A stretch of DNA of 64,000 nt from contig NZ_CP086235.1 of NCBI RefSeq assembly GCF_023612095.1, positions 393,001 through 457,000 on the forward strand. The letters run 5' to 3'. Shown piece by piece: positions 41,043 through 51,614 of the stretch. The notes under the pieces are model-generated. The model was given only the letters and a program-made list of their open reading frames with translations, made no database searches and was not told the DNA's origin. The DNA comes from Cytobacillus firmus (GTDB taxonomy: Bacteria > Bacillota > Bacilli > Bacillales > Cytobacillaceae). The translations under genes and the position numbers were made by a program. The number at the start of each line of letters is the position of its first letter. The stretch's first letter is position 1.

Positions 41043-41450
41043 CTAAAATTCCTTCAATGCATGAATGTTGTGCTTAATCATTCTCACAGCGAGGGCTTTT
41101 TTCTTTTCGTTAAAGGTGTATATGTCCAGAAGAGCCTTTTTCAGGTCCGGATAGTGGCCGATGATTTCCCGGATCATCTCCATATCTTTATCATCCGGGT
41201 TTTCCTTTAATACGGACTTGTCCGCTGAGTAGGAGGACGGGCTCTCCAATTCGTCAGTCAGTAAGGTCTTGTTCACTTTATACACTTCTGCCATGTGAAC
41301 GAGGGTTTGGTAAGTTGGGGTGACCTTGCCTGTTTCGTATTTGCTGATGGTTGAGCGATCCACTTTCAGCATTTCCGCCGCAAAATCCTGAGTCCATTTT
41401 CGGTCTGTTCGTAACTTTTTCAGTATTTCAGGTAAAGACATCGTTTTCAC
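41043..41450 (-). CDS. XRE-family transcriptional regulator
   Basis: A 135-residue protein with an N-terminal Cro/CI-type helix-turn-helix (about residues 6-62: LRTDRKWTQDFAAEMLKVDRSTISKYETGK). A helical C-terminal half follows, with no known ligand domain (IREIIGHYPDLKKALLDIY). It is divergent from the gene at 41646, separated by 195 bases, so that gene may be a target. The REP copy b lies one base past its stop codon. Confidence 0.82.
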   Translation of the reverse strand: MKTMSLPEILKKLRTDRKWTQDFAAEMLKVDRSTISKYETGKVTPTYQTLVHMAEVYKVNKTLLTDELESPSSYSADKSVLKENPDDKDMEMIREIIGHYPDLKKALLDIYTFNEKKKALAVRMIKHNIHALKEF

Positions 41451-41645
41451 CGCCGTTTGCTTTCTTTCTTTTAACTTAGCGGGAATAAAGTATAAAAAGG
41501 CTGTTTGTGAACGTATGTCACGTTATTAAATGTGATTGATATTCACAAATAACAATTACTACTGAATAGGTATTATGAACCAGGGAGGATTTCCGCGTAA
41601 TATGTCGAATATGTTTTTTGAAAATAATAAAAGGGAGGGGATTTA

Positions 41646-42032
41646 GTGGGAAAAGGAGATAAAACCGGGTACCTGTATTTTCAAACAGAAAATAAAAGTC
41701 TAAATACTAATCATCAGCCAAGCTTCTTTGATGCGCTTCAGCTCATTAAGCTCCAGAATAACAAATCCTATCAAAGAATTCCTCTAAGAAGCCATACTTC
41801 ACTTATGTTCAACGATACGGAACGAACTATTCACTACAAGTTTAACTTTTTATTAAGCCAGGTGGCAATTAACGCCGGGGACAAGAAACCTACATACCAG
41901 CTGCTATCCTGTTTTATTATAAAAGAAGGCAGCAAAGTCACGTTTCTGACGCAAAAACCCAATAAGCCGGAATATGCAAAAATAAAAGAACAGCCTTCAA
42001 GCCTTTATGCATATCAGGGACTTGAAGACTGA
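41646..42032 (+). CDS. Hypothetical protein
   Basis: A 128-residue soluble protein of unknown family. It starts at GTG after GGGAGGGG. The N-terminal half is polar (GYLYFQTENKS), followed by beta-like stretches (TIHYKFNFLLSQVAINAG and YQLLSCFIIKEGSKVTFL). No signal peptide or membrane segment is seen. It converges on ywqA with only seven bases between stops and is divergent from the XRE gene. Confidence 0.55.
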   Translation: MGKGDKTGYLYFQTENKSLNTNHQPSFFDALQLIKLQNNKSYQRIPLRSHTSLMFNDTERTIHYKFNFLLSQVAINAGDKKPTYQLLSCFIIKEGSKVTFLTQKPNKPEYAKIKEQPSSLYAYQGLED

Positions 42033-42039
42033 ATCAACT

Positions 42040-44858
42040 CTATGTCAGGTGAACCAGATCCCGCAGCTCATCAGTTGAAAGCTCGGTAATCCAGTTCTCG
42101 CTCGTAATAATCTGATCATTAAGGGACTGCTTTTTTTCAAGCATAGCATCTATTTTTTCCTCGAGTGTGCCGGTAGCAATCATTTTATGGACATGAACAA
42201 AGCGTTTTTGCCCAATCCGGTAGGCGCGGTCAGTCGCCTGATTTTCCACGGCAGGATTCCACCAGCGGTCATAATGGATAACATGGTTTGCTGCCGTCAG
42301 ATTCAAACCGGTTCCGCCGGCTTTAAGAGACAGCAGGAATACCGGGAACTCATGATTCTGAAAACGGCTGATCATAGAATCCCGTTCGTGCTTTGGCACG
42401 CTTCCGTTTAAAAACGGCACGTCGAATCCGAATTGTTTTTTCAGCAGGCGGGCGATCATATTCCCCATTTCAATATATTGGGTAAAAATCAGGCAGCTTT
42501 CTCCCTGCTCATGAACAGCGCCGACAAGTTCGCTTAACTTTTCAAGCTTTACAGAACGCTCAAGGACATGCTTAGGCTTCTCTTCTTTTAAATAAAGGGC
42601 CGGGTGGTTGCACAGCTGCTTTAAGCGGCTTAATAACTGCAGAATCAGGCCTTTGCGTTCAAAGCCTGAAAGGTTTTCGATCTGTGCGAATGTATCCTGG
42701 ACAAGCTGCTCATATAGGGAAGCCTGCTCAGCAGTCAGCGGACAATACTCCTTCTGCTCAAGCTTATCAGGCAGGTTCAGGGCTACATCTTCATCCTTTT
42801 TCGTTCGGCGGAGCAGGAAGGGGCGGATATAGGACTGCAGCTGCTTAACTTTGTTTTTGTCGTCATCCTTCTCGATCGGTAGAACATAGCGCTTCTGGAA
42901 CTGACCGAGACTGCCGAGATAGCCGTGGTTCGTAAAGTCAAAAATGGACCAGAGTTCGGTCAAGCGGTTTTCCATCGGCGTGCCGGTTAGGGCAATATGG
43001 TGCTTGCCCTTTAACTTCCGGACAGCCCTCGATTGCTTTGTCTGGGCATTTTTAATATTTTGGGCTTCATCAATCGAAATGGAGCTCCATTCAATTGCTT
43101 CAAAATCCTCCAGATCCATATGGGTTAGTCCATAGGATGTCAGCACAATATCAGACTCCATTACTTTTTCAGAAAAGCTTTCTCCCTTCAGGCGGTTGGA
43201 TCCGTAATGGAGATATACGCTCAGGCCAGGGGCAAAGCGCTCAATTTCCTTTTGCCAGTTGCCAAGAACAGATGTTGGGCACACGATGAGAGATGGGCCG
43301 CTGTCTTCATCCTTTTTAACTTTTAAAAGATAGGAGATCAGCTGAATCGTTTTTCCAAGACCCATATCATCTGCCAAAATGGCGCCAAACCCATAGCGGC
43401 GCAAAAACAGCAGCCAGCTCATCCCAAGCTTCTGGTAAGGGCGGAGATCACCCTTAAAGCTTGCCGGGACCTCTTCAAGCGGAAGGTTTTTAATATCGCG
43501 GAGCTGCTTCACCATCTGTTTCCATTGGCGGTTAAGCTCGATTTGAATCCGGGCAAATGTCTTAGGATTATCCAGATCGTCTTCCTGGGTGCTCCCGTCA
43601 GCCATAAGTTCCTGCTCAATCAAATCGCGGACATGCAAACCTTCTTTTTCCGCTTTCTTCATTAAATCCTGGATATGGCGGACAAAGTGTGGATCCAGCT
43701 TAATCCACCGCCCGCGAACGTAGACGAGCCGTCTTTTTCCTCGACCATGCCCCGGAATTCTTCCTCTGTTAAGTCAACGCCATTCATGCTGAAGCGCCAA
43801 TCATAATCAAGCATGGACTGCAGCCCGACAAACGAAGGACGATGGCCTCCTGTTCCTTTCACTTTTGCTTTTACCTTCAGGCTTGCATTCTTCATTGCCT
43901 GCCACCACGATGGAAGCAGAATTTCAACGCCAAGTGCCAGCATGGTTTCGCTTGCCTCTGTCAGAAAAGTCCAGGCTTCATCTTCCGTCAGCATAGTCGA
44001 AATCTCGCCGGGCTTGCCTTCAAGCCATGGGAAAAGCTCCAGCCAGCGCTGGATCTCTTTTTCAATTGAATCCTCATAATCATGCCAGTCATGCGGATAA
44101 TTCGAATAATCCCTGTAATCGACAAATACATCGGGGTTCTTTTTATCGCGCAGAAAGATCGTCAAATCCCAGCTGGTATTAATATTCCCGGGCTCTTCCA
44201 GCTTAAGGCCGATTGAAAAAGGAGCTTCATTTGCTTTAACCCCTATCCATTCCTGCCAGCTTTCTTCGTCAAAATAAGCTGCTAGGTCGCGCGGTGAGAG
44301 ATGCTCACTCCGCAGGGCTTCAAGCTTTTCACCGAACTGCGCTTTCGCATCCTGGTTTTGATTCATATAGCCATCAAGGGAGCGGTGAAATAAATCCCCG
44401 ATAAATTCCCTGACTGGAGAGTCTTCTACCATCTGCTCCCAAAAGTTTGCGCCGAATTCGGTGATTACACTTTCCGGCAGCGCCCAGCGGAAATGACCTT
44501 GTTCCCAGGCTGCGAAATCCGGCATCCATTCCTGGTCCACAATCGAATCATAAAGAGCATGAGAGGAGGCCAGCAGAATTTCGGCCGTTTCATCCCAGCT
44601 CCAATCAATCAAGCGGTTGAATTGTTCTGCCGCAAAAAGGGTGACCAGCTGCCATCCGCTTACAGAGATCCCTTTAATGCCGTCTGCCTCTGCAGCATCA
44701 AGCATGGTTCCGAAAAAGCTTTCCCTGTGATGGTTAAAAAGAAGCGGCTTCCATTCCTTCGGAGAAAGAAGGCGACCCTCTTCATCGACAGCAAAAATCA
44801 GGTAGCGGTCATTGTTTATTGGTTTCACTTTCACATGAAGAAATCTCGTTTTAAGCAT
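42040..44858 (-). pseudogene. ywqA: SNF2-family helicase YwqA, frame broken by one base
   Basis: A large SNF2/Swi2 ATPase of the DEAD-like superfamily. The N-terminal part (44858 down to about 43735) starts MLKTRFLHVKVKPINNDRYL. The C-terminal part (stop at 42040) holds the motor: DDMGLGKTIQL (motif I), SIDEAQNIKN (II), LTGTPMEN (III), GGTGLNLTAANHVIHYDRWWNPA (V) and QATDRAYRIGQ (VI). Between them the frame shifts. The -1 frame reads RLVYVRGRWIKLDPHFVRHI, the sequence expected in the family, into MKKAEKEGL. One more A in the five-A run (T on the plus strand, 43734-43738) gives a single protein of about 939 residues. It overlaps ywqB by eight bases. Confidence 0.85.
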
Positions 44859-46467
44859 CGATTAGCTTACCCCTTTTGCATTCTTCCTGAAAGGCGCGGA
44901 GACGTTTCGTTTTTTCAAGCAGCAATTCAAGAAAAAGCTGCCAGTCTTCCTGGCGTTTCAGCTTGTTGTACAGCGTGCGAAGCTTTTTCATTTTCCGAAC
45001 GGCCTCGCGGTAATGATCTCTGTTTTTCATATTAATATGGCCTGTGATGGACTGATGAAAAAGCGGCAGGAGGATGGAGGGCTCCTTTTTGCTGATTTCC
45101 CTGATCCGGTCCTTGCCAAGAGAATCAAGATCAAAGCCGATAAAGGCCTGCAGATCTGCCCATTTCATGAATTCACCTTTTTCAAAAAGCAAATATTCAT
45201 AGTCATTATAGCTGTACGGCAGCGTCTCCATCAGGGCTTTCTCGTACAAATCCATTTTGCTGCTCTCCAGGCAGTAAGGAGAAATCGCCTTGATGGACAT
45301 CCGGGTAAAATCCATACAGGCGTAATAGTCATCAATTTCTTTCAGATAATCACGTAATTTATGGATAAAAGCTTCTGCATACGGGCCCATCCGGTTCCAG
45401 TCCTTGTTGGCTGAAAAGTAATCGAGCCAGTAAAGCATATAAGGTGTCATTAAGACATTCGGCACATTTAGAACACGGAGTGCCTGTTCATCATTGCGTT
45501 CAAGAATCTGAAGATGCACATAACCAGCCACTGACGGCATGTTTGCCTCTTCTTTGACGAAGGATTCCAGCCTTTCGATCTCTGCTTCACGCCATTCTTT
45601 CTTTTTGAAAAAATGCGTCCATAACAGCCGATATAAATGGGTTCGTTCATACTCCATCCCAAAGGAACCGTTGATCAGTCCGGCAGAATCATCCTTCAGC
45701 TTTTCAATAAATTGATCGAACGCGAAGGGGAGGGAGTGTACCGACAGTTTATTCATGATCTGGGCGGAATCTTCCATAAGGGACTGATAAAGATGGCGGT
45801 AATAGCGGTCAATCAATTCCTCGCCATGGCCGTATTTCCTGCTCAGCGCCATCAGCTTTTTAAAAGAAAAAACATAGCCGATCAGAAGGTAAAGAAGCTT
45901 CCATTCCTGCTCCACCGGTGCTCCCGCTTTCATGCGGCGCAGATACACATGGAAAAGCTCAGGCAGGACATAAGGACGGGGCTCTCCCTGTTTTTCCATC
46001 AGCTCGGTAAAGCTTTCGTCGAATGAAGCAATCCAGCGATCATAATCCGCCTTCATCTGGCCGGAGGATTTTAAAAGATCCTTTGCTTTTTGAAGCCCCC
46101 AATTCTTGGCGGTCTGCTTTTCCTTGATCGGCTTCCGCCATTCTTCAATCCACATGGACACACTTCTGGCTTTAGAGAGAAGCTGCAGAAAGACAGCAGT
46201 CTGATGGCGGCAAAAACCTTCGGCCGGACAGGAACACTCACTCAAATGAATGAACTCAAGATCCAGCTCAACCTTTGCGGGAGTCACATCCTGTACGGTC
46301 GCCGACACCTTATCACCTTCAAAGCGCAGCTGATACACAAGCCCCTGCCGAAAAAGCATCAGCCCCTTCTGCACCAGGCGCACATCCTCCTCATTCTCAG
46401 CCCGCAGCAGCCCCTTCAGCTCATTCGCTGCAAACTCCAAAGGCTCCAAAAACCGCTCCGGAATCAT
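44851..46467 (-). CDS. ywqB: SWIM zinc-finger protein YwqB
   Basis: A 538-residue protein with a SWIM zinc finger near residues 75-90 (CSCPAEGFCRH, C-x-C-xn-C-x-H), a module for DNA or protein binding. The rest is a long helical repeat-like region with no recognised domain. It precedes and overlaps ywqA, so the SWIM protein and the SNF2 ATPase probably work together on DNA. I chose ATG 46467, six bases after AAGGAGGT; ATG 46473 abuts that site. REP copy c lies directly upstream and will be in the leader. Confidence 0.85.
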   Translation of the reverse strand: MIPERFLEPLEFAANELKGLLRAENEEDVRLVQKGLMLFRQGLVYQLRFEGDKVSATVQDVTPAKVELDLEFIHLSECSCPAEGFCRHQTAVFLQLLSKARSVSMWIEEWRKPIKEKQTAKNWGLQKAKDLLKSSGQMKADYDRWIASFDESFTELMEKQGEPRPYVLPELFHVYLRRMKAGAPVEQEWKLLYLLIGYVFSFKKLMALSRKYGHGEELIDRYYRHLYQSLMEDSAQIMNKLSVHSLPFAFDQFIEKLKDDSAGLINGSFGMEYERTHLYRLLWTHFFKKKEWREAEIERLESFVKEEANMPSVAGYVHLQILERNDEQALRVLNVPNVLMTPYMLYWLDYFSANKDWNRMGPYAEAFIHKLRDYLKEIDDYYACMDFTRMSIKAISPYCLESSKMDLYEKALMETLPYSYNDYEYLLFEKGEFMKWADLQAFIGFDLDSLGKDRIREISKKEPSILLPLFHQSITGHINMKNRDHYREAVRKMKKLRTLYNKLKRQEDWQLFLELLLEKTKRLRAFQEECKRGKLIDA

Positions 46468-46484
46468 GTTCATACCTCCTTATT

Positions 46485-46515
46485 GGTGACAGGCACCACC
46501 CGAATTTTGTCGAAT
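46485..46515 (+). repeat. RAYT-linked REP copy c
   Basis: GGTGACAGGCACCACCC, then GAATTTTGTCGAAT. It ends about 12 bases from the ywqB ribosome site on the other strand. Confidence 0.85.
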
Positions 46516-46666
46516 CTATTTAGAACAGGGCTCCCGTAAAACGGGTTAGTCGACCCTGTAAAGTACATTCCTTTATTATAACATTTTGGACAGCTGGAAT
46601 GAAGGTGCGCGCTGTTTCAAAAAAAGTTGAGGGAATTTCTTAATGGAAATCGAGCGGGTTATTTGG

Positions 46667-46822
46667 GGTAACTTCGGACCAAATGAGCAGAAATGATGCA
46701 GTTTGAGTCTGAACTTGGAGCAACTTCAGACAGAGAAGGCTGAAATTATCCACTTTGAGTCTGAACTCAGGGTAACTTCAGACTCAAAAAGCAGGAAAGC
46801 GCCAGTTAGAGTCCGAACCCAA
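46667..46822. repeat. Three 52-bp repeats with inverted sub-motifs
   Basis: AACTTC starts units at 46670, 46722 and 46774, a 52-bp period. Each unit pairs GAGTCTGAA (or GAGTCCGAA) with TTCAGAC or TTCGGAC, its near reverse complement. This is non-coding; the remaining sequence between 46516 and 47021 has no gene. Confidence 0.8.
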
Positions 46823-46867
46823 GCCCCCTAAAGCAGGAAAGAACTACTTATTTACCAAAAAACTCTT

Positions 46868-46894
46868 AAAAACCCCAATCTATAACGATTGGGG
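46868..46894 (-). terminator. Terminator of the secreted hydrolase gene
   Basis: CCCCAATC pairs with GATTGGGG. On the minus strand five T follow, with more T downstream. Confidence 0.75.
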
Positions 46895-47021
46895 CATCTT
46901 TCTTCCGCAAAAAACCGCGTTGATATGCTATCATGAGCTACTCAAAACAGTTTATGTGCGGATAGCCTCAATTTCTGTGCGGAAGACATTTGTCCAATTT
47001 CCAAACCACATCTCCGCCAGC

Positions 47022-48614
47022 CTAACGAGGGTCCCGCTCCTGCCCAGTTTTCAAATCAATGACCTTTACCGGGTTCTCCGGTGCATCAACCGTCTTGCTC
47101 GCAGGGGCCGCATTTCCGTTTTCCACCCAGTCAACTAGCAGATCGAAGGACTGGTGAGCATATGGAAGCAGGGGCTGAAGTTCCTGATCCGGGTCAGTGC
47201 CCGGGTTCCAGACCAGGCTGTCGACATGGTTGCCGTTCTCAATCGTATACATTCTGTGCAGGTCCTGCTTTCCGGCTTTCTTGACCAGCTTTTGATATCC
47301 CTTTGCATGGATCTCCGGGAAAATCAGCGAATCAAGAGAACCTGTAAAAGAGATGAGCGGCACATCAATATCGCCCGTATTGGCCACCGCCTTTATATTT
47401 TCTTTCACTTCCTTCGGCCGGGTCACATACTTATAATCTTCAAAAATAGGATCATAGGAACGATCTCTCACGCCATTAACGAAGTTCAGGTAATTGCTCC
47501 AATCCGTCCGGCCTGGTGCTTCCGGATCGAAATGGTCCCGATAGATATTCAGCGAGACAAACCAGTATACTTGATCATGGTAGGCCCACAGTTTTTCCGA
47601 CCCTTTTGGCAAGCCTGCTTTGTATAGCTCTTTAACCGCTTTTTGCTGGTCTTTGCCGCTGCCGTACAAAGCTTCCTCAGCATTGTTCACAACAGTGGTC
47701 AGGGAACTGATCAAGTTTTCTTTTTTCTCCGTCCAGAGAACACCTTCCCAGTCGACTCCTCCATCAAAAAGCCGCGGTTCTCCGGTTTTCTCCGGATCAT
47801 CATTTTCAAGAGCATAACGCACGACGTATCCGCCATTGGAAATTCCCATTGCATATGTAGGAATCTTATGCTCTGCCGATACTAAATCGCTCGCCGGGTC
47901 AGAAGAATCCGCCGGATCGATCAGCCCATCCGAATAATGGCTGACTAAGTACTGCTGAGCGGCTTTCGTAACCTGGCGGAACCGCTGATGCCATTCTGCG
48001 ACGCTATCGTCCTCACCGGCCAATGCATTCTTTACTTTTGCCAATGGATCAGCCGAATCTTCCTCGCCCTGGGTCCCTTTATCAATCGCTGCAAAAGCAT
48101 ATCCTTTTTCCAGTACATAATCGCTGAAAAGCAGATCGGTCGACGTTTCATTCCTTGTCGCCGGGATTCCCGAAACTACCAGGCGCCCATTCCAGTGATC
48201 CGGAACCCTAATGACAAACTGGGCATCTTCAAAAATGCCATTTACCTGAGTCCCTGTTACAGAAGCAGGCTTGTACATTTGGTGCCAGCCGGTTCCTTCT
48301 GCTGCATTTCCCCATAGATAAGGAGCCAGGCCGATATTGCCGTAAAGGGTTGCCTGCTGATATTGGAGGGGATTCTTAGTTGTGAGCCAGTTGTTGCCGG
48401 CGCCGTCAAAGTATTGTTCGGTTACTGTGTGTGCACCAGGTATGATCGCCTGGTTTTCCACAGCAGTTTGCTCCGCAAAACTACGTTCCGGAAAAAGTGA
48501 AAAGCTTAAAACAGAAGCCAAAGATAACGCGATCAGCTTATTTTTCAGATAAATCCATCCCTTCTTCATCATCTCTTCCATTACTATTCTACTTTTACTA
48601 AAAATGGAAATCAT
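47022..48614 (-). CDS. Secreted alpha/beta-hydrolase
   Basis: A protein of up to 530 residues with a signal peptide (about [24 protein letters not shown]). The likely catalytic triad of the alpha/beta-hydrolase fold is Ser in [12 protein letters not shown], Asp in [14 protein letters not shown] and His in [10 protein letters not shown]. It resembles secreted esterases of the tannase or hydroxybutyrate-oligomer hydrolase type, but the substrate is not clear. The start is uncertain: M1, M12, M15 and M16 are all possible and none has a strong ribosome site. It is a stand-alone gene. Confidence 0.75.
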   Translation of the reverse strand: MISIFSKSRIVMEEMMKKGWIYLKNKLIALSLASVLSFSLFPERSFAEQTAVENQAIIPGAHTVTEQYFDGAGNNWLTTKNPLQYQQATLYGNIGLAPYLWGNAAEGTGWHQMYKPASVTGTQVNGIFEDAQFVIRVPDHWNGRLVVSGIPATRNETSTDLLFSDYVLEKGYAFAAIDKGTQGEEDSADPLAKVKNALAGEDDSVAEWHQRFRQVTKAAQQYLVSHYSDGLIDPADSSDPASDLVSAEHKIPTYAMGISNGGYVVRYALENDDPEKTGEPRLFDGGVDWEGVLWTEKKENLISSLTTVVNNAEEALYGSGKDQQKAVKELYKAGLPKGSEKLWAYHDQVYWFVSLNIYRDHFDPEAPGRTDWSNYLNFVNGVRDRSYDPIFEDYKYVTRPKEVKENIKAVANTGDIDVPLISFTGSLDSLIFPEIHAKGYQKLVKKAGKQDLHRMYTIENGNHVDSLVWNPGTDPDQELQPLLPYAHQSFDLLVDWVENGNAAPASKTVDAPENPVKVIDLKTGQERDPR

Positions 48615-48853
48615 GGGTCATAATGTTTAATTAATTGAATATTCAGTTCACAAGCAGAGCATTCAAAATTGTGATGTCAAACCGATACTAGTACTATAGA
48701 CTTATTATCGGAACAAGTTGGAAGCAATGAGAATTCAGGGGAAATTGGGCGCTTGAATGAATTCGAGCTAGTAGCGCAACCGGCCAGCACTTACAGGGGA
48801 CCCGTCCTTTTGTAAGGATATGTTCTGACACACTTTTTGAAAAGAGGAAGAGC

Positions 48854-49783
48854 ATGCTTACAACGTATCAGCCTAATCATGTTAAAAGCACACAGGTTCT
48901 TGAAAAAGAAGCTGTTTTGGCTGCAATTGAAAATTCTCTGGCGATGATCGAATTTGATGGGAACGGGAAAGTGCTCTGGGCAAATGAGAATTTTGCCCGC
49001 ACCGTGAAATATCGGGCAGAAGAGATGCCAAATATGCTGCATAAGCAATTTTGCACACCTGAGTTTGCAGCCAGCAGGGAATATAAAGCGCTTTGGAGAA
49101 ATCTGCGCAATGGCAAAAGCTTTCAGGAAAAAATCCAGCGTGTGACGAAACAAGGAGATGTCATCTGGCTGGAAGCTACATACACACCGGTCTTCGGGGA
49201 GGATGGCAAGATCGCCGGTGTTGTGAAGATTGCTACTGATATAACGGAGCGGGAAACGAATACAGCACAGGTGGCATACCAGCTTCAGGAAATGTCAGAA
49301 GCCCTTAGTGAAAAAGCAAAAGCTGGAATTGCAAGAAGTGAAGAGGCCGCTCAGGCAATTGGCAAGCTCGTTCTTGAGTCCAAAGGGAACCTGGAAATCC
49401 TCCATTCTCTCAAATCACAGGCACAATCTATCGGCAGCATCGTAAAAACGATCCGGGAAATAGCGGCGCAAACCAACCTGCTCGCCTTAAATGCAGCCAT
49501 AGAAGCCGCGCGTGCAGGCGAGCATGGCAGAGGCTTCAATGTCGTTGCCGGCGAAGTGCGAAAGCTCGCAAACCGGGTGCAGGACTCCATCCAGGAAGTC
49601 AACGCCCATATTGAAGGAATATCTAGTGAAATTAACAAAATCAGTGACGCTACCCTGCAATCGCAGTCAGGCATCTCTGAAAATCAACTTCTCAATGAAC
49701 AGGCGGTATCCTCATTTAAAGATATCGGGGAAGCAGCAAGAAAACTGGATGAGCAGGCAAGGAGCTTTAAAAGCATATTATAG
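48854..49783 (+). CDS. Soluble PAS-containing chemotaxis receptor
   Basis: A 309-residue cytosolic methyl-accepting chemotaxis-type protein. An N-terminal PAS domain (about residues 20-135: [24 protein letters not shown], ending [12 protein letters not shown]) is followed by a short receptor signalling hairpin. The hairpin tip [40 protein letters not shown] binds CheA and CheW. There are no transmembrane segments. PAS suggests sensing of redox, oxygen or a small cytosolic ligand. The ribosome site AAAGAGGAAG precedes the ATG, and a terminator follows. Confidence 0.88.
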   Translation: MLTTYQPNHVKSTQVLEKEAVLAAIENSLAMIEFDGNGKVLWANENFARTVKYRAEEMPNMLHKQFCTPEFAASREYKALWRNLRNGKSFQEKIQRVTKQGDVIWLEATYTPVFGEDGKIAGVVKIATDITERETNTAQVAYQLQEMSEALSEKAKAGIARSEEAAQAIGKLVLESKGNLEILHSLKSQAQSIGSIVKTIREIAAQTNLLALNAAIEAARAGEHGRGFNVVAGEVRKLANRVQDSIQEVNAHIEGISSEINKISDATLQSQSGISENQLLNEQAVSSFKDIGEAARKLDEQARSFKSIL

Positions 49784-49797
49784 ATGAAACGAAGTGA

Positions 49798-49828
49798 CGG
49801 AGCTGCTTTTATAGCAGCTTTCTTTTTT
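49798..49828 (+). terminator. Terminator of the chemotaxis receptor gene
   Basis: AGCTGCT pairs with AGCAGCT and is followed by TTCTTTTTT. A degenerate REP copy begins two bases later. Confidence 0.8.
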
Positions 49829-49829
49829 G

Positions 49830-49848
49830 GGTGACAGGTACCTGTACC
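49830..49848 (+). repeat. RAYT-linked REP copy e, degenerate
   Basis: GGTGACAGG followed by TACCTGTACC. It shares the first half of the REP sequence. It lies 40 bases past the 3' end of the transposase gene. Confidence 0.6.
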
Positions 49849-49887
49849 AGTTTATAGACCACTAATCACTATTGCTATAGTGAAAGA

Positions 49888-50463
49888 TTATTTATTGAGC
49901 TGTTCAATTTTAAGGTTTTTTACCATCCATCTGCAGTAATTTTGTTTTTGCATACTTTCGGTTTCTCCGGAAAAAAGTTCAGTTATTGGCGTGAGGTTAA
50001 GGAAATCAGGTGATTGCTGGTGTGGGTAATAATAGAAGGGGAAGCTTGACCAGCGGTAATTTTGGGGAGCATCCGTAATATTTGCTTCAACCGGATTTAA
50101 GTGAATATAGCGGCTAACCTCTAGCAGCCCATAGAGATCATAAATAGGCTTACTGAAGAATCGTTTCTCAAATAAATGTCCCTGTACTTGATATTTTTTA
50201 TTGTAGTAATCAGCGTAATATTTATTAACGTTTCTCATTACCCTGGAAAGTGAGGCATCTTGAGTTTTTATCATGAGATGATAGTGGTTTGACATTAAAC
50301 AGTAGCTTGCAATTTCGAAGCTGGAAGAACGATGAGTGTAGTGAAGGATATTCAAAAATGAGATAAAGTCTAAATCATCTTCAAACAAGTTAGCCCTCCA
50401 ATTACCACGGCTGACCACATGGTGGTAATGGTCGGGACTCCAAATTCTTTTAGGGCGTGTCAT
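49888..50463 (-). CDS. REP-associated tyrosine transposase (Y1 family)
   Basis: A 191-residue single-strand transposase of the RAYT/IS200-like group. It has the metal-binding His pair in SNHYHLMIKT (HYH) and a downstream Tyr-rich helix, VNKYYADYYNKKYQVQGHLFEKRF, that supplies the catalytic tyrosine. LLEVSRYIHLNPVEANI and WSSFPFYY are RAYT hallmarks. I use ATG 50463, eight bases after AAAGGAG. Copies of a short palindromic repeat flank it on both sides in opposite orientation (49830 and 50527), and three more lie elsewhere in the window. Confidence 0.88.
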   Translation of the reverse strand: MTRPKRIWSPDHYHHVVSRGNWRANLFEDDLDFISFLNILHYTHRSSSFEIASYCLMSNHYHLMIKTQDASLSRVMRNVNKYYADYYNKKYQVQGHLFEKRFFSKPIYDLYGLLEVSRYIHLNPVEANITDAPQNYRWSSFPFYYYPHQQSPDFLNLTPITELFSGETESMQKQNYCRWMVKNLKIEQLNK

Positions 50464-50526
50464 TCTATGTTCTCCTTTCATAATTCTCCTTATATATATT
50501 CTCTCCTTGGAGGAAGAATTCCTTTA

Positions 50527-50557
50527 ATTCGACAAAATTCGGGTGGTGCCTGTCACC
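50527..50557 (-). repeat. RAYT-linked REP copy d, inverted
   Basis: The exact reverse complement of the sequence at 46485-46515 (ATTCGACAAAATTCGGG, then TGGTGCCTGTCACC). It lies 64 bases upstream of the transposase start and forms an inverted pair with copy e. Confidence 0.88.
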
Positions 50558-50572
50558 GTTTTTAGAAAACTC

Positions 50573-50626
50573 TTGAAATAATCCCCCATACCAGCTAAAC
50601 TAATAATATACAGTTTTCCGTATATT
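50573..50626 (+). promoter_or_regulatory. yhfZ promoter with palindromic operator
   Basis: TTGAAA (50573-50578), 17 bases, then TAAACT (50596-50601). Just after it is AATATAC-N8-GTATATT (50605-50626), a perfect inverted repeat over the start-site region. The same arms recur before yhfY, so autoregulation by YhfZ is plausible. Confidence 0.65.
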
Positions 50627-50651
50627 GATCAAAGTAAAGAGGTATCACAAT

Positions 50652-51583
50652 ATGAGCCGTATTTGGGAAAGTTTATATTCAAAGAATGGGCTGGCTGCGA
50701 AGTTTATTGCGAAGGAGCTTATTCAGTTTTCGGAGGGAGAGAGAATCCCCGGGTAAGTGATTTTACAGACAAGCTATCCCTGGGCCGCGGGACTGTGCAG
50801 GGGGCATTAAGAGTGCTGGAGGATCTGCATGCCATCTCGCTTGAATCCAGAGGGCATCTGGGAACGTTTCTTAAAAAAAGGGACATCAACCTGCTGTACG
50901 AAATTGCCGGCATCGGACCGGTGATGGGGGTTATGCCGCTGCCCTATTCACGCAAATATGAGGGATTGGCGACTGGCATTGTCGAGGGCTTTGAGGAAAT
51001 CAACAAGAAGTCTGGCCTTGCTTATATGAGAGGAGCCCGAAGGCGGGTCGAATCCTTAAAAACCCGGCGCTACGATTTTGCGATCATGTCCCAGCTGGCG
51101 GCAGAAGAAGCCGTACAGGAGTTTGACGGACTGGAAATACTCCATATTCTTGGACCGGAGACCTATGTAACATCCCATAAAGTCTTTTTCTCAGATAGCA
51201 AAAACAGACAAATCAAAGATGGCATGAAAATTGGAATCGACTATTCATCCGCCGATCAGGCCAATATCACCCTCCTTGAATGTGAAGAGCACAAGGTTGA
51301 ACTGATAAAAGTAGACTATATGCAGCTTTTCAATATGCTGAAAAACGGCACTATTGATGCGGCGGTCTGGAACGCAGATGAAGTGAGGGCACTAAAAACG
51401 TTTGCCTCCTCTGATTTTAAGTCGAAAAAGGCAAAGGAACTGGCTATTAAAGCAACCACAGCTGCCATTGTCATTGAAAGTGAAAGAACAAATATCAGGG
51501 AACAAATCCAGCTCCTCCAGTTTAATAAAGTGGAAGAGATCCAAAGGCTGGTAGAGGAAGGGAAAAAATATCCGCACTATTAA
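50652..51583 (+). pseudogene. yhfZ: YhfZ-like regulator, frame broken by one base
   Basis: A transcription regulator with an N-terminal GntR-like winged helix and a C-terminal ligand-binding-like domain (YhfZ_C). ATG 50652 reads MSRIWESLYSKNGLAAKFIAKELIQFSEGERIP and then stops. The -1 frame continues RVSDFTDKLSLGRGTVQGALRVLEDL to 51583. One more C in the four-C run at 50747-50750 joins them into about 310 residues. The C-terminal part (GIDYSSADQANITLLECEEHK) looks like a periplasmic-binding-protein fold used as a sensor. It heads the yhf gene set and is probably its local regulator. Confidence 0.8.
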
Positions 51584-51614
51584 GAAACTGAAGTTCTAGT
51601 TTCTTAGCAGCATT

